A stretch of 64,000 bases of DNA from Candidatus Stoquefichus sp. SB1 (GCF_001244545.1 NZ_LN852695.1:403231-467230); one strand, 5' to 3'; counted from the stretch's first letter, positions 8,501 to 16,576 are shown. Notes: a model not told the origin generated them from the sequence alone. Program-made: numbers and translations.

Positions 8501-11310
8501 TCAAGATTTTAAAGGCAGAAAACAGCGGTCTTAAAATCATATCAACAAGTGAAGAATTAACAACTGACTATACTGGCAAGACATATGATAAAACTCCTAA
8601 GATCAGTAAACCTGATAATTATACAGGAACAGTGACCTTTAAATGGGAGAAGAAGAAAGCTGATGGCAGTTGGGAAGAGTTACTATCTAAACCTACAGAT
8701 ACTGGTACATATCAAGTTAGTGCTATAGCCAGTGAGGATAACAATTATCAAAAAACAGAATCTGAACCAGTGCAGCTTGAAATCAGAAAAGCTGAGAGTA
8801 CGATTACAGTTAAGGGAACTTTAGATAAAGCCTATGACAGCAATTCAGTCAGCAATCCAACAATTGACAGGACAGGCAGCAGCAAAACACCAGTCTATAC
8901 ATGGGAAAAGAAGAATGGAAATGACTGGGAAAAACTTGAATCTGCACCTAAGGATGTCGGAGAATATCGTGTCAAAATTGATGTGGCTGAGGATGATAAC
9001 CACAAGTCAGCAACAGCAACAAAGGAATTTACAATATCACAGGCAACTAATAGCTGGAAAGATGAACTTCAGATAGAGAACTGGATATATGGTGAAGAAG
9101 CAAAAAAACCAAGTTCAAAAGCAAAATTTGGTGAAGTCACATATACCTACAGCAAGAAAGGATTAAATCAGTATACTACAACAGTTCCAACAACAGCAGG
9201 AGATTGGACAGTTAAGGCAACTGTTGAAGAAACTGATAATTATAAAGAAATAGAAGCGACAGTAGATTTCAAAATTAATAAAGTTAATGGAAAGATCAGC
9301 ATAACTTCTTCACAGCAGGATCTAAAGAGCATCTATAATGGACAGCCATTCAACAAGACAGTGAATGTAGAAAAGCCTGTTAGTTATACAGGAACAGTCA
9401 CATTTAAATGGGAAAAACAGATGAATAATAGTTGGGAAGTCTTAACAGACAAGCCAAAAGATGCAGGAACATATCGTGTAACTGCAATAGCTAGTGCTGA
9501 TAACAATTATAAAGAAGCACTGTCAGAACCTGTACAATTCGAAATTGAAAAGGCAGAGGCACCTATTATTACTGAACCAAAAAATCTAAGTGGTGGAGAA
9601 GGTCAGAAACTTTCTACAGTTGCCTTATCAAATGGATGGAAATGGCTAAAGGATGATACAGTCTTAACAGCTGATCAGACAAAGTACCAGGCATATTTGG
9701 AAGTTGATGACAGCAATTACGATTATGCAAATACAGATGGCTATAATGAGAGTAAGCATTATGTTGTCAGAGCATTAACAATCATAATCAAGGCTCAAAA
9801 CGAATGGAAAGTCAGTCCATCAATAGAGAACTGGACATATGGTAAAGAAGCAAACAAACCAAATGCAGAAGCAAAATTTGGAGAAGTTAAATATACTTAT
9901 AGTGACAAAAAAGATGGTGTCTTTACAGATAAAATTCCTACAGATGCAGGAACATGGTATGTCAAGGCACAAATCAATGAAACAAGTAACTATACAGGAT
10001 TGGAAGAAGTCAGGGGATTCAATATTGATAAGGCAGAACCAGTGTATACATTGCCAGTCAATCTTAATGCAGTCTATGGACAGACACTAGGAGAGATAGC
10101 ACTTAATGATGGCTTCGAATGGGTAGAGCCACTTAAAAAGGTAGGAGATGCTGGTGATGTCACAGCAATGCTCAGATATACACCAGATGATTCCAATTAT
10201 AAGACAGTAACAATTCCAGTTGTTATTAAGGTAAATAGGGCAGAGAATGAATGGATTCATCATCCATCAATAGAGAACTGGATATATGGAGAAGAAGCAA
10301 AAGAACCAACTTCAGAAGCAAAGTTTGGAGAAGTCGAATATACATATAGTGACAAAAAAGATGGTGTCTTTACAGATAAAGTTCCTACAGATACTGGAAC
10401 ATGGTATGTCAAGGCACAAGTCAATGAAACAGGTAACTATACAGGATTGGAAGAAGTGAAGGAATTCAATATTAATAAAGCAATCCCAACTGTTGAATTG
10501 CCTACGAATCTAAAAGGTGTAGAAGAACAGTTGCTTTCAACAGTTGTCCTGCCAAAAGGTTGGACATGGACTGATGGAGATATTATGCTTAGTGTTCAAA
10601 ACAGTGGATATAAAGCAAGACTTATTGTTGATGATATAAATTATGACTATACTGGTGTAGAAGGATACAATAAAGAGAATCATTATGTGGAAAGAACATT
10701 GAATGTTTCCGTTGCAAGTAAAGAAGCAGGAAGCATACAAAAGGAAGTTAAGAAAGGGAATAATGCACCAGATGTAAAGATACCTATGACTGAAAGTCAA
10801 CTTGCCAATATTGTTTTAACAGATGATGAAAAGAAGGCAGTAGAAAAAGGCAGTGATATAAAGATTGTTCTGACAGTTGATGATGCTTCAGGACAGATCA
10901 GTATCAAGGATAAGACAGTTGTAGAATCAGTGCTGGGAGAAATGAAGATAGGACAGTATCTGGATGTCAGTCTGTTAAAGATCATTGATCATGAAGAAAG
11001 CAGGATAAGCCAAACAAGAGGCATTATCAGAATCACAATAGAGATACCAGAAAGCCTAAGGAAGGCAAACAGGGAATTTGTGATGATACGCGTCCATGAT
11101 GGAGTGGCAACAATTCTAAAGGATTTAGATACTGATGCGAATACAATAACGATTGAGACAGATCAATTCTCTACATATGCTATTGCATATCAGGATAAAC
11201 AAAGCAATATAGCAGAAACGGAAGATAGAACAGTCATAGGAGGATATATAATTCTTGCTGGGCTATCAGGAATGTTATTGTTCATTAACAGAAAACAAAA
11301 AAGGATATAA
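5548..11310 (+). CDS. Giant cell-surface protein: Cys-ladder LRR plus Ig-like/MBG-type repeats
   Basis: A 1920-residue exported protein. It has a long N-terminal leader with a hydrophobic core at about residues 52-75 and likely cleavage after YAT. An EF-hand-like IDAEHFPDDVFREYI block follows. Then come about 16 LRRs of 21 residues (164-495), most with a Cys (consensus LDVSKNTNLKELSCYSTKI). Residues 580-1725 hold three interleaved Ig-like repeat types: about five TYDGK units, five ENWTYGEEAK units and four NLSGVE units. The C-terminus is a hydrophobic helix and KQKR tail, but the expected sorting motif reads AETED, not TGD or LPxTG. The start at 5548 has GGGAGTG upstream; an in-frame ATG at 5488 lies inside the invertible segment. 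Probably an adhesin. Confidence 0.9.
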   Translation: MKNLVSKIIRFEKKNPQYKKTITIMYCLLYVLQRVTDFMDSFIRQVQRIILKKQIVSLVLTLILVISMITQPISVYATDTTTRNTSPSNETNGDIPIDAEHFPDDVFREYILNDVSINTNGDKILSSAEINSATDIEILFKKDIKSLKGLEYFTALKTLYCDGTGITELDISKNVALEELSCGSVGIREVDISKNTALKVISFSGTQIEELDISQNTKLKKLWCYNTGISQLDVSKNFDLEALYCDRTNLESLNVNKNQNLKVLTCYQTGIETLDVTQNTNLKQLDCHNTKIKSLDVSKNTELQELSCYSTKIESLDVSKNTDLTKLNCSMTEIENLDISKNSKLKELECYSIAIEKLDVTQNINLEDLSCYSTKIQSLNVTHNLSLRVLDCSDTAIEKLDVTKNTNLEQLWCSSTKIQSLNVIQNLMLKVLDFSGTAIEQLDVTQNINLENLYCYNTKIESLDVSKNSKLRELLCYNTSLVYLDIGNISSLKKIQMPTLSSIELKEKNSTFNIADKFPGIDPQKINVTKGAKYDSNTGIVSEYLDRTPIEYSYDCGTADGKAITLNVKLTILQKEESTIKITTNDLNKTYDGKPVITPNVEKTGSSKAITYIWKKWNDQTFEWDEIPSAPTEAGEYEFHAHVDADDNYIAAEDYVYFDIDKADGSIAIETIDGKTYDGNDFNHAPAIKEKTGTGNVTYTWEMKKGNDWEEIESIPKNAGEYRVTAILEADDNYKSAKSEPVEFEISQASNSWKKALSIDNWTYKEEAKEPSSEAKFGEVTYTYSKKGLNQYSTTVPTTAGDWTVRATVVGTDNYKGMEATKDFTIYKAIALAITEPQNLSGVQDDKLSTVTLPEYWSWVDKDTVLKATNNGYKARLTVDDANYDYTGVAGYSEGNHYVERTLKVVVPKVENEWTVDPSIENWTYNETASTPVGTAKHGTVIFTYSSSKDVEFTKNKPTTAGTWYMKAYVSADDEYKELIKVIEFKILKAENSGLKIISTSEELTTDYTGKTYDKTPKISKPDNYTGTVTFKWEKKKADGSWEELLSKPTDTGTYQVSAIASEDNNYQKTESEPVQLEIRKAESTITVKGTLDKAYDSNSVSNPTIDRTGSSKTPVYTWEKKNGNDWEKLESAPKDVGEYRVKIDVAEDDNHKSATATKEFTISQATNSWKDELQIENWIYGEEAKKPSSKAKFGEVTYTYSKKGLNQYTTTVPTTAGDWTVKATVEETDNYKEIEATVDFKINKVNGKISITSSQQDLKSIYNGQPFNKTVNVEKPVSYTGTVTFKWEKQMNNSWEVLTDKPKDAGTYRVTAIASADNNYKEALSEPVQFEIEKAEAPIITEPKNLSGGEGQKLSTVALSNGWKWLKDDTVLTADQTKYQAYLEVDDSNYDYANTDGYNESKHYVVRALTIIIKAQNEWKVSPSIENWTYGKEANKPNAEAKFGEVKYTYSDKKDGVFTDKIPTDAGTWYVKAQINETSNYTGLEEVRGFNIDKAEPVYTLPVNLNAVYGQTLGEIALNDGFEWVEPLKKVGDAGDVTAMLRYTPDDSNYKTVTIPVVIKVNRAENEWIHHPSIENWIYGEEAKEPTSEAKFGEVEYTYSDKKDGVFTDKVPTDTGTWYVKAQVNETGNYTGLEEVKEFNINKAIPTVELPTNLKGVEEQLLSTVVLPKGWTWTDGDIMLSVQNSGYKARLIVDDINYDYTGVEGYNKENHYVERTLNVSVASKEAGSIQKEVKKGNNAPDVKIPMTESQLANIVLTDDEKKAVEKGSDIKIVLTVDDASGQISIKDKTVVESVLGEMKIGQYLDVSLLKIIDHEESRISQTRGIIRITIEIPESLRKANREFVMIRVHDGVATILKDLDTDANTITIETDQFSTYAIAYQDKQSNIAETEDRTVIGGYIILAGLSGMLLFINRKQKRI

Positions 11311-11330
11311 ACATTAATAAAGATAATGTT

Positions 11331-11366
11331 AAAGAAGAGGTTTATACAGATTAAATCTCTTCTTTT
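11331..11366 (+). terminator. Rho-independent terminator after giant surface gene
   Basis: AAAGAAGAGGTTTA / TAAATCTCTTCTTT stem (one G-T pair) and T-run, 20 bp after the stop and just ahead of the second switch region. Confidence 0.8.
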
Positions 11367-11368
11367 AT

Positions 11369-11443
11369 CCGTTGAATATCCTATTTGTTAAAGCACTCCC
11401 AAAACTTAATTAAAATGCTTTATAATTGAGTTAGTACAATAAT
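11369..11443 (+). repeat. Conserved left flank of invertible segment, copy 2
   Basis: Second copy of the 75-bp block at 5336-5410, in the same orientation. The dyad is retained as AACTTAATTA / TAATTGAGTT, where the one difference still allows G-T pairing in RNA. Confidence 0.8.
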
Positions 11444-11552
11444 GTACACATTAGAAAATATGAAGAATTAAGCATAAAAAAAGGAAATACCTAAATATTT
11501 TAGATAAATCCTTATATTAATGCTAAATAAAAGTCTGTTAATTAATGTGTAC
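11444..11552. promoter_or_regulatory. 109-bp invertible DNA segment (phase switch), copy 2, opposite orientation
   Basis: Same length and same inverted repeats as copy 1 (GTACACATTA at 11444-11453, TAATGTGTAC at 11543-11552), with the interior reversed relative to copy 1. The junctions agree with recombination inside the repeats: left junction CATTAGAAAA here equals the right junction of copy 1 read backwards. It lies 26 bp upstream of the second surface-protein ATG, so the two surface genes would be in opposite switch states in this assembly. Confidence 0.8.
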
Positions 11553-11578
11553 CTTTACGAACAAAAGGAGGGAAACAA

Positions 11579-13429
11579 ATGAAGTATCATTTAAAAGGGA
11601 AGTACAGATTAAAAGTGAATGCATTTTTAGTTAAACAGTTTAAGGTATGGTGTAGTCTATTTTTAATTATTGGTAGTTCATCATACATTTTAAAAAATGC
11701 TTATGCACAAGAAACTACAACTACACATTGGGACATATCAGATGCATCAAATCCAGGAGCGGTTTCAGCTGATTATGCTGATGGAACACTAACGATTAGT
11801 GGTAATGGAACAATGAAAGTTATTTTACCTGATGCTATTTTAAATGATATACCGTGGTATGGTTATAAAGATAATATAACGAAAGTGATTATTGAAGGGA
11901 ATATTACTGCAACTAATTTACATGGAATGTTTCGAGATTTAACAAACCTCAAAACAATTAAAAATTTAGACAAAATCAATACAAGTCATGTGACGAATAT
12001 GTCTACTATGTTTTATAATTGCAATTCATTAACTAAATTAGATGTATCCAACTTTGATACAAGCAAAGTAAAAGATATGTCTTCTATGTTTTTTAATTGT
12101 AAGGCTTTAACTGAATTGGATGTATCCAACTTTAATACAAGCAAAGTAAAAGACATGTCTTCTATGTTTTATAATTGCCAGTCTTTAAATGAATTAGATG
12201 TATCTAACTTTAAAACAAGCAACGTAACCGATATGTATTCTATGTTTTCTAATTGTAAGGCTTTAACTGAATTAGATGTATCCAACTTTAATACAGGCAA
12301 AGTGACTAGTATGTTTTATATGTTTTGTAATTGTGAGGCTTTAACTGAATTAAATGTATCTAACTTTGATACAAGCCAAGTGACTGATATGGCTGGTATG
12401 TTTTATAATTGTCAGGTAATAAAAAAATTAGATATATCCAACTTTGATACAAGTCAAGTGACTAATGCATTCTTTATGTTTTCTAGTTGTCAATCACTTG
12501 TTAATGTTCAAGGGTTAGACATCACTAAAGATAACTGCGATGTTGATTTTATTTTTAGCAACACTCCTCATTTATCTCAAGTTCATGTGAAGACAAAAAA
12601 ACAGTTAGAAATTCCTTATACTGATAGTAATCATAGATGGTATGATGAAGATGATAAAATCTTAAATGATAATGATAGTGGTACTGCAGCGATTATTCCT
12701 ATATCTGATGACTATGTGACTTATACATTATCACCAGCTATTACTCATGATATTATGTATGAATTAGATGGTGGAACTTTAGAAAGTAAACAAGATAAAT
12801 TTGAAATTCTAGAAGGATATGAATTACCTATACCTACAAAGAGTGAATATTTCTTTGATGGATGGTATGACAGTGCAGACTTTGATAGGAAGATTACGAA
12901 GATAGAGAAATATACATTAGAAGATAAGACAGTCTATGCTAAATGGACTAAGAAAGCAGAACTACAAGCAAATAACTTTAGTGTGAAGTTATCAAATGAA
13001 ACCTATACAGGAGTTGAAATAACATATACCATAACATCTTCACTTGAAGGCGTTGGTATACCTCAAGTTAAAAAACTTGAAAAAGATGGTATTGAAATAA
13101 ATGAAGTTAGAGAAGCAGGTACATATAAAATCACATTTGATGTTGATGAGGGCGAGAAATATCTGGGTGCTACAGGTTTAACTATTGTGTTTACAATAGA
13201 AAATAAACCAGTTGTAGAACCTGAGGATCCAACACGACCAAATGATAAACCAATACCACCAGTTAATAAACCAACTATCCCAATTGAAAACTCAACACCA
13301 TCAACTGATAATTCTCAGAAGATAACAAATGTTGAAACAGGAGATAATAGTTTTATAATATTATATGGTGGGATGGTATTAGTTGGATTAGGAGTAATGA
13401 TTTATTTAAGAAGAAAAGAGAATGAATAA
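11579..13429 (+). CDS. BspA-like (DUF285) surface protein with InlB-type repeat and sortase tail
   Basis: 616 residues. The signal peptide covers about residues 1-43 (cleavage near AYAQE). Residues 134-317 carry DUF285/BspA-type leucine-rich repeats of about 24 residues (MSSMFYNCQSLNELDVSNF). Residues 391-460 form a Listeria-Bacteroides (Flg_new) repeat, with YELDGGTL, FDGWYDS and VYAKWT. A Pro-rich linker follows, then the sorting motif E586-T-G-D589, a hydrophobic helix and RRKE tail, as in TGD-type sortase substrates. No sortase gene is in the window. AAGGAGGG precedes the ATG. BspA-type repeats are associated with adhesion to host or matrix proteins; the ligand is unknown. Confidence 0.9.
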   Translation: MKYHLKGKYRLKVNAFLVKQFKVWCSLFLIIGSSSYILKNAYAQETTTTHWDISDASNPGAVSADYADGTLTISGNGTMKVILPDAILNDIPWYGYKDNITKVIIEGNITATNLHGMFRDLTNLKTIKNLDKINTSHVTNMSTMFYNCNSLTKLDVSNFDTSKVKDMSSMFFNCKALTELDVSNFNTSKVKDMSSMFYNCQSLNELDVSNFKTSNVTDMYSMFSNCKALTELDVSNFNTGKVTSMFYMFCNCEALTELNVSNFDTSQVTDMAGMFYNCQVIKKLDISNFDTSQVTNAFFMFSSCQSLVNVQGLDITKDNCDVDFIFSNTPHLSQVHVKTKKQLEIPYTDSNHRWYDEDDKILNDNDSGTAAIIPISDDYVTYTLSPAITHDIMYELDGGTLESKQDKFEILEGYELPIPTKSEYFFDGWYDSADFDRKITKIEKYTLEDKTVYAKWTKKAELQANNFSVKLSNETYTGVEITYTITSSLEGVGIPQVKKLEKDGIEINEVREAGTYKITFDVDEGEKYLGATGLTIVFTIENKPVVEPEDPTRPNDKPIPPVNKPTIPIENSTPSTDNSQKITNVETGDNSFIILYGGMVLVGLGVMIYLRRKENE

Positions 13430-13449
13430 AAATGTAAAAATAAGGAGTT

Positions 13450-13503
13450 GCAGCGTATAAATAGTTTTTTAGCTATTGAGAGCGTTGAACTTCTTTTTTT
13501 CTT
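13450..13503 (+). terminator. Probable terminator after BspA-like gene
   Basis: Imperfect inverted repeat GGAGTTGCAGCGT / AGCGTTGAACTTC around an inner AATAG/CTATT stem, then a long T-run. The outer stem has mismatches. Confidence 0.4.
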
Positions 13504-13581
13504 ATTGAAAAAAATAAACAAGTATTGATTTGAGTGTTCAGATAACTTATGATGAATAAAAGATTTGAGGAGTTGATAGAT

Positions 13582-14298
13582 ATGATTGGATTAGGAACAT
13601 TGATTAATACAGGTGCTATTCTATTAGGTGGTATAGGTGGTTTGCTTTTTGGATCACATATTGAAAAAAGATATCAAGAGACATTAATGAGTGCTATTGG
13701 TATTTGTGTTTTGTTTTTAGGAATAATAGGGACTATTGAAAAAGTATTTGTTGTGAATAGTGGAGAATTAGTGAGTGGACATACAATGATGATGATTGCA
13801 AGTTTAGCAATTGGAGCATTGATAGGAGAGTTTTTGAATATTGAAGGTCATTTAGAGCATTTTGGGGAATGGTTAAAAAAAGTAACAAAAAGTCAGGAGG
13901 ATAATGCTTTTGTCGAGGCTTTTGTGACAACAACTTTAACGATTTGTATTGGTGCTATGGCTATTGTTGGAGCCATTCAAGATGGATTGACAGGGGATAT
14001 TTCAACATTGCAGGCTAAAGCAATATTAGATGCAATTATTGTTTTGATTATGAGTGCATCTCAAGGAAAAGGATGTTTGTTTGCAGCTATTCCAGTTTTT
14101 ATATTTCAAGGCAGTATGACACTTCTGGCTAAAGTTATTGAACCTATTTTAACACCAGCAGCATTTACGAATCTTTCTTTAGTGGGTTCTGTGCTTATCT
14201 TTTGTATAGGTGTTAATCTTGTGTGGGGAAAGAAAGTCAAAACTGCTAATTTATTACCTGCTATTGTTATTGCTGTTATTTGTTCTTATATAATATAA
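13582..14298 (+). CDS. DUF554 family membrane protein
   Basis: 238 residues, almost entirely hydrophobic with about six to seven membrane helices. The start MIGLGTLINTGAILLGGIGGLLFG and the Gly-rich second half (SASQGKGCLFAAIPVFIFQGSM region) match the DUF554 (YdfK/YqgA) family, conserved inner-membrane proteins with no established function. The ATG at 13582 is preferred because GAGGAG lies 9 bp upstream; the longer reading to 13549 has no such site. Single-gene unit ending at a bidirectional hairpin. Confidence 0.8.
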   Translation: MIGLGTLINTGAILLGGIGGLLFGSHIEKRYQETLMSAIGICVLFLGIIGTIEKVFVVNSGELVSGHTMMMIASLAIGALIGEFLNIEGHLEHFGEWLKKVTKSQEDNAFVEAFVTTTLTICIGAMAIVGAIQDGLTGDISTLQAKAILDAIIVLIMSASQGKGCLFAAIPVFIFQGSMTLLAKVIEPILTPAAFTNLSLVGSVLIFCIGVNLVWGKKVKTANLLPAIVIAVICSYII

Positions 14299-14299
14299 A

Positions 14300-14320
14300 A
14301 AAACACCATTGGTGTTTTCA
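14300..14320. terminator. Bidirectional terminator between convergent genes
   Basis: AAAACACC / GGTGTTTT with ATT loop, with A-run before and T-run after, between the DUF554 gene (+) and the SAP gene (-). Confidence 0.75.
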
Positions 14321-14890
14321 TTGTAAGGAAATAAGATCATCTTTTTCATAACGATTATGACCAGGTAAAGCTTTTTTGTATTTCCAACAAATAATGGCTT
14401 GGTCTAATGACTTTCCCGGATTATCATCAAAGAAATCACGAATATAAGTGTTGTATTCAAATTGTTTATCAATTTGGCTACGACCTTTTTTCTTATCTTC
14501 TAATATCTGATAATAAGCATTAATTGCATCTTGATATGTTTTTCCAGTATTTGTTTTTAACCATTTTTGAAAAGCTACAGGGAAAGAAAAACTAGGGCCT
14601 ATCTTTTCTTTGAAAAAGGCACGATGTTTTTCTGAACAAACAAAATTAGGTTCGATTAATGTGTCTTCTGTAATAACTGAAATATTTGATTTATGTGAAC
14701 GAACTGATTTAACTGATAAAATTTCACCTGTTTTTAAATAATGAGCAATTCTATTGGTAATGTCTATTTTTCCTCCAGATGAAGGAATACCATGTTCTTT
14801 ACAAAATGAAACAAGTTCTTCTTTTAAATAATAATAATTTAAAAAAGTATCAGCATCTAAATTTTTATCTAATATTGGTCTTTCATTCAT
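14318..14890 (-). CDS. SAP-domain / DUF6434 protein
   Basis: 190 residues. The N-terminal third (about residues 18-55) reads as a SAP-like helix-extension-helix motif (LKEELVSFCKEHGIPSSGGK, then ITNRIAHYLKTG), a fold that often binds nucleic acid. The rest matches the DUF6434-type domain: FFKEKIGPSFSFPVAFQKWL, then the terminal CWKYKKALPGHNRYEKDDL. Function not established. It overlaps the upstream oxidoreductase gene by 8 bp, so they are probably cotranscribed, although no functional link is obvious. Confidence 0.7.
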   Translation of the reverse strand: MNERPILDKNLDADTFLNYYYLKEELVSFCKEHGIPSSGGKIDITNRIAHYLKTGEILSVKSVRSHKSNISVITEDTLIEPNFVCSEKHRAFFKEKIGPSFSFPVAFQKWLKTNTGKTYQDAINAYYQILEDKKKGRSQIDKQFEYNTYIRDFFDDNPGKSLDQAIICWKYKKALPGHNRYEKDDLISLQ

Positions 14891-15851
14891 TAGTATCTTC
14901 CTGCCATTTCTGATAAAGTGTTTCTACAAGATGTGTTGCTTCCATTGTTCTTGCAGGTGTCATTATAGGACTTGTCAGTAACTGTTGCTTTAAACATTCA
15001 TGAATATGATTGATTTCATATACGAATTCACTTTGATAAGGAAAATCATAATGTTTTGTTTCACCATTATGAAAATAAATATCCAAATGATTAGATTTCC
15101 AATAATTTGGAATCACAATATAACCTTTATCTCCATAGAAAACAGCTTCATTTTTGAGCGGAACATTCATAGCTATCGTTGAAGAAACCAAAATTTGATG
15201 ATTCATTTTTAATTGGAAATTACAGATTTCATCAGACCCTGTAGGACATTTTATACAACTACCATCAATTTGAAAATGTGGATTATCAAATAGAAACTGC
15301 ATCAATTCAATAGTATATGTAGCACTTCCATATAATGCACCACCGCCCATAGATAAATCATACATCCAATGATCATAATCAAAGCGACCTGGAAAACCAG
15401 CTTTTAATTCAATGTATCGAATATCACCAATAACATTTTGTTCAATTAGTTTTTTTAATTGAAGTGTTGTTGGTAAAAAAACACATTTTTGTGCTTCCAT
15501 TAAAAAACATTGATTCTGTTTTGCTAAATCAAAAAGTTTTTGAGCTTCAATAGAAGTTAAAGTAAATGGTTTCTCTACAATCACATGTTTATGATGCAAT
15601 AGTGCATTTTGACAATCACGATAATGCAATCCATTTACAGTTGGAATATAGATAACATCTATATTTTCATCCTCATATAATTCTTCATAACTTCCATAAT
15701 AATTCTTAATATCATATTGTAACGCCGCCTCTTTGGCTTTAGCCACAGTTCGAGATGCAATAGCATAAACTTCTCCTGCCTGACTCTCTTTAATACCTGC
15801 TATAAATCTTCCTACAATGGAAGCCGTACTTAATATTCCATAACGTATCAT
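14883..15851 (-). CDS. Gfo/Idh/MocA family NAD(P)-dependent oxidoreductase
   Basis: 322 residues, the usual family length. MIRYGILSTASIVGRFIAG is the start of the Rossmann fold. VIYIPTVNGLHYRDCQNAL and HVIVEKPFTLT (the catalytic-Lys EKP motif near residue 96) are diagnostic. The C-terminal half is the beta-sheet substrate domain, with MYDLSMGGGALYGSATYTIEL resembling the family D-x-GGGxxxD/H region. The start at 15851 has a GGTGA site and a strong promoter immediately upstream; the longer frame to 15917 runs through that promoter. It is divergent from the TetR gene. Substrate (sugar or polyol) unknown. Confidence 0.85.
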   Translation of the reverse strand: MIRYGILSTASIVGRFIAGIKESQAGEVYAIASRTVAKAKEAALQYDIKNYYGSYEELYEDENIDVIYIPTVNGLHYRDCQNALLHHKHVIVEKPFTLTSIEAQKLFDLAKQNQCFLMEAQKCVFLPTTLQLKKLIEQNVIGDIRYIELKAGFPGRFDYDHWMYDLSMGGGALYGSATYTIELMQFLFDNPHFQIDGSCIKCPTGSDEICNFQLKMNHQILVSSTIAMNVPLKNEAVFYGDKGYIVIPNYWKSNHLDIYFHNGETKHYDFPYQSEFVYEINHIHECLKQQLLTSPIMTPARTMEATHLVETLYQKWQEDTNE

Positions 15852-15867
15852 TTTTATCACCATCCTC

Positions 15868-15896
15868 ATTATAAAGAAATCAAAAGAATAAAGCAA
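15868..15896 (-). promoter_or_regulatory. Promoter of oxidoreductase-SAP operon
   Basis: On the minus strand TTGCTT (15896-15891) and TATAAT (15873-15868) have a 17-bp spacer, 16 bp from the ATG at 15851. Confidence 0.75.
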
Positions 15897-15901
15897 TCTT
15901 A

Positions 15902-15930
15902 TTGACAAAGCAAACAAAATAGTTTAATAT
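15902..15930 (+). promoter_or_regulatory. Promoter of tetR-type gene
   Basis: TTGACA (15902-15907), 17-bp spacer, TAATAT (15925-15930). The palindromic operator begins at the last base of the -10. Confidence 0.85.
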
Positions 15931-15942
15931 GAACGCTGTTCA
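15930..15942 (+). promoter_or_regulatory. TetR-type operator, site 1
   Basis: Perfect inverted repeat TGAAC-GCT-GTTCA overlapping the -10 edge and start site of the TetR promoter. The same half-sites recur at 16548-16560 before the next transcription unit, implying autorepression plus control of the downstream genes. Confidence 0.75.
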
Positions 15943-15958
15943 GTTTGGCGGTGAGAAG

Positions 15959-16516
15959 ATGAATAAAGTTGTAACATCAAGAGAAGCAATTTTAAAAGTG
16001 AGTCAAAAAATTGCCTCAGAAAAAGGTTTACAGTCTATTAATATCAGAGCAGTTGCAAAAGAATGTCAGGTCTCAATAGGATCAATTTATAACTATTTTC
16101 CTTCTAAAGCAGATCTCATTATAGCAACCATTGAGGAAATATGGAAATCATTCTTTCATATGCGTAGTGACTATCATCAATTTGATAACTTTCTTCATTG
16201 TACTGAATGGGTTTTTGAAACAATTCAACAAGGAACAAAGGAATATCCAGGTTTTTTCTTAGCTCATGCGCAGGGGCTAGATGATGAAAGTCTTTATCAA
16301 GGTAAAGATATGATGGAAAAGTATTTTCAGCATATTCAAGAAGGAATGCTTTGGGTATTACATCAAGATCAACAAGTGAAAAAGAATATCTTTGATGATG
16401 ATTTGACAGAAGAACAATTCATTCAATTTGTTTTTTCAAACATGTTGCAATTGTTATCACAAAATCAAGAGTCTTGCCATATTTTAAAAGAGGTTATCAG
16501 AAGAATAATTTATTAA
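15959..16516 (+). CDS. TetR/AcrR-family transcriptional regulator
   Basis: 185 residues. The N-terminal TetR helix-turn-helix is clear: SREAILKVSQKIASEKGLQS, then INIRAVAKECQVSIGSIYNYFPSK (about residues 25-50). The C-terminal ligand domain is helical and not assignable. The start at 15959 has GGCGGTGAGAAG upstream; the frame extends to an ATG at 15929 that lies inside the -10/operator and so is not used. The matching palindromes before this gene and before 16577 indicate that it represses itself and the two membrane-protein genes downstream. Confidence 0.9.
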   Translation: MNKVVTSREAILKVSQKIASEKGLQSINIRAVAKECQVSIGSIYNYFPSKADLIIATIEEIWKSFFHMRSDYHQFDNFLHCTEWVFETIQQGTKEYPGFFLAHAQGLDDESLYQGKDMMEKYFQHIQEGMLWVLHQDQQVKKNIFDDDLTEEQFIQFVFSNMLQLLSQNQESCHILKEVIRRIIY

Positions 16517-16532
16517 CCCACATCAGTGGGTT
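16514..16532 (+). terminator. Short hairpin after tetR gene
   Basis: AACCCAC / GTGGGTT with ATCA loop at the stop codon. The T-run is short, so termination may be partial. Confidence 0.6.
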
Positions 16533-16547
16533 TATTAATGAACGAAA

Positions 16548-16560
16548 TTGAACGATGTTC
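16548..16560 (+). promoter_or_regulatory. TetR-type operator, site 2
   Basis: TGAAC-GAT-GTTCA, the same 5-bp half-sites and 3-bp spacing as site 1, placed 16 bp upstream of the ATG at 16577. Confidence 0.75.
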
Positions 16561-16576
16561 ATTTTGGAGGTGGAAA

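Noticed and set aside
8834..9076. Plus-strand frame overlapping the Ig-like repeats
   Set aside because: A frame-shifted shadow; its composition (Gln-rich) comes from the repeat codons.
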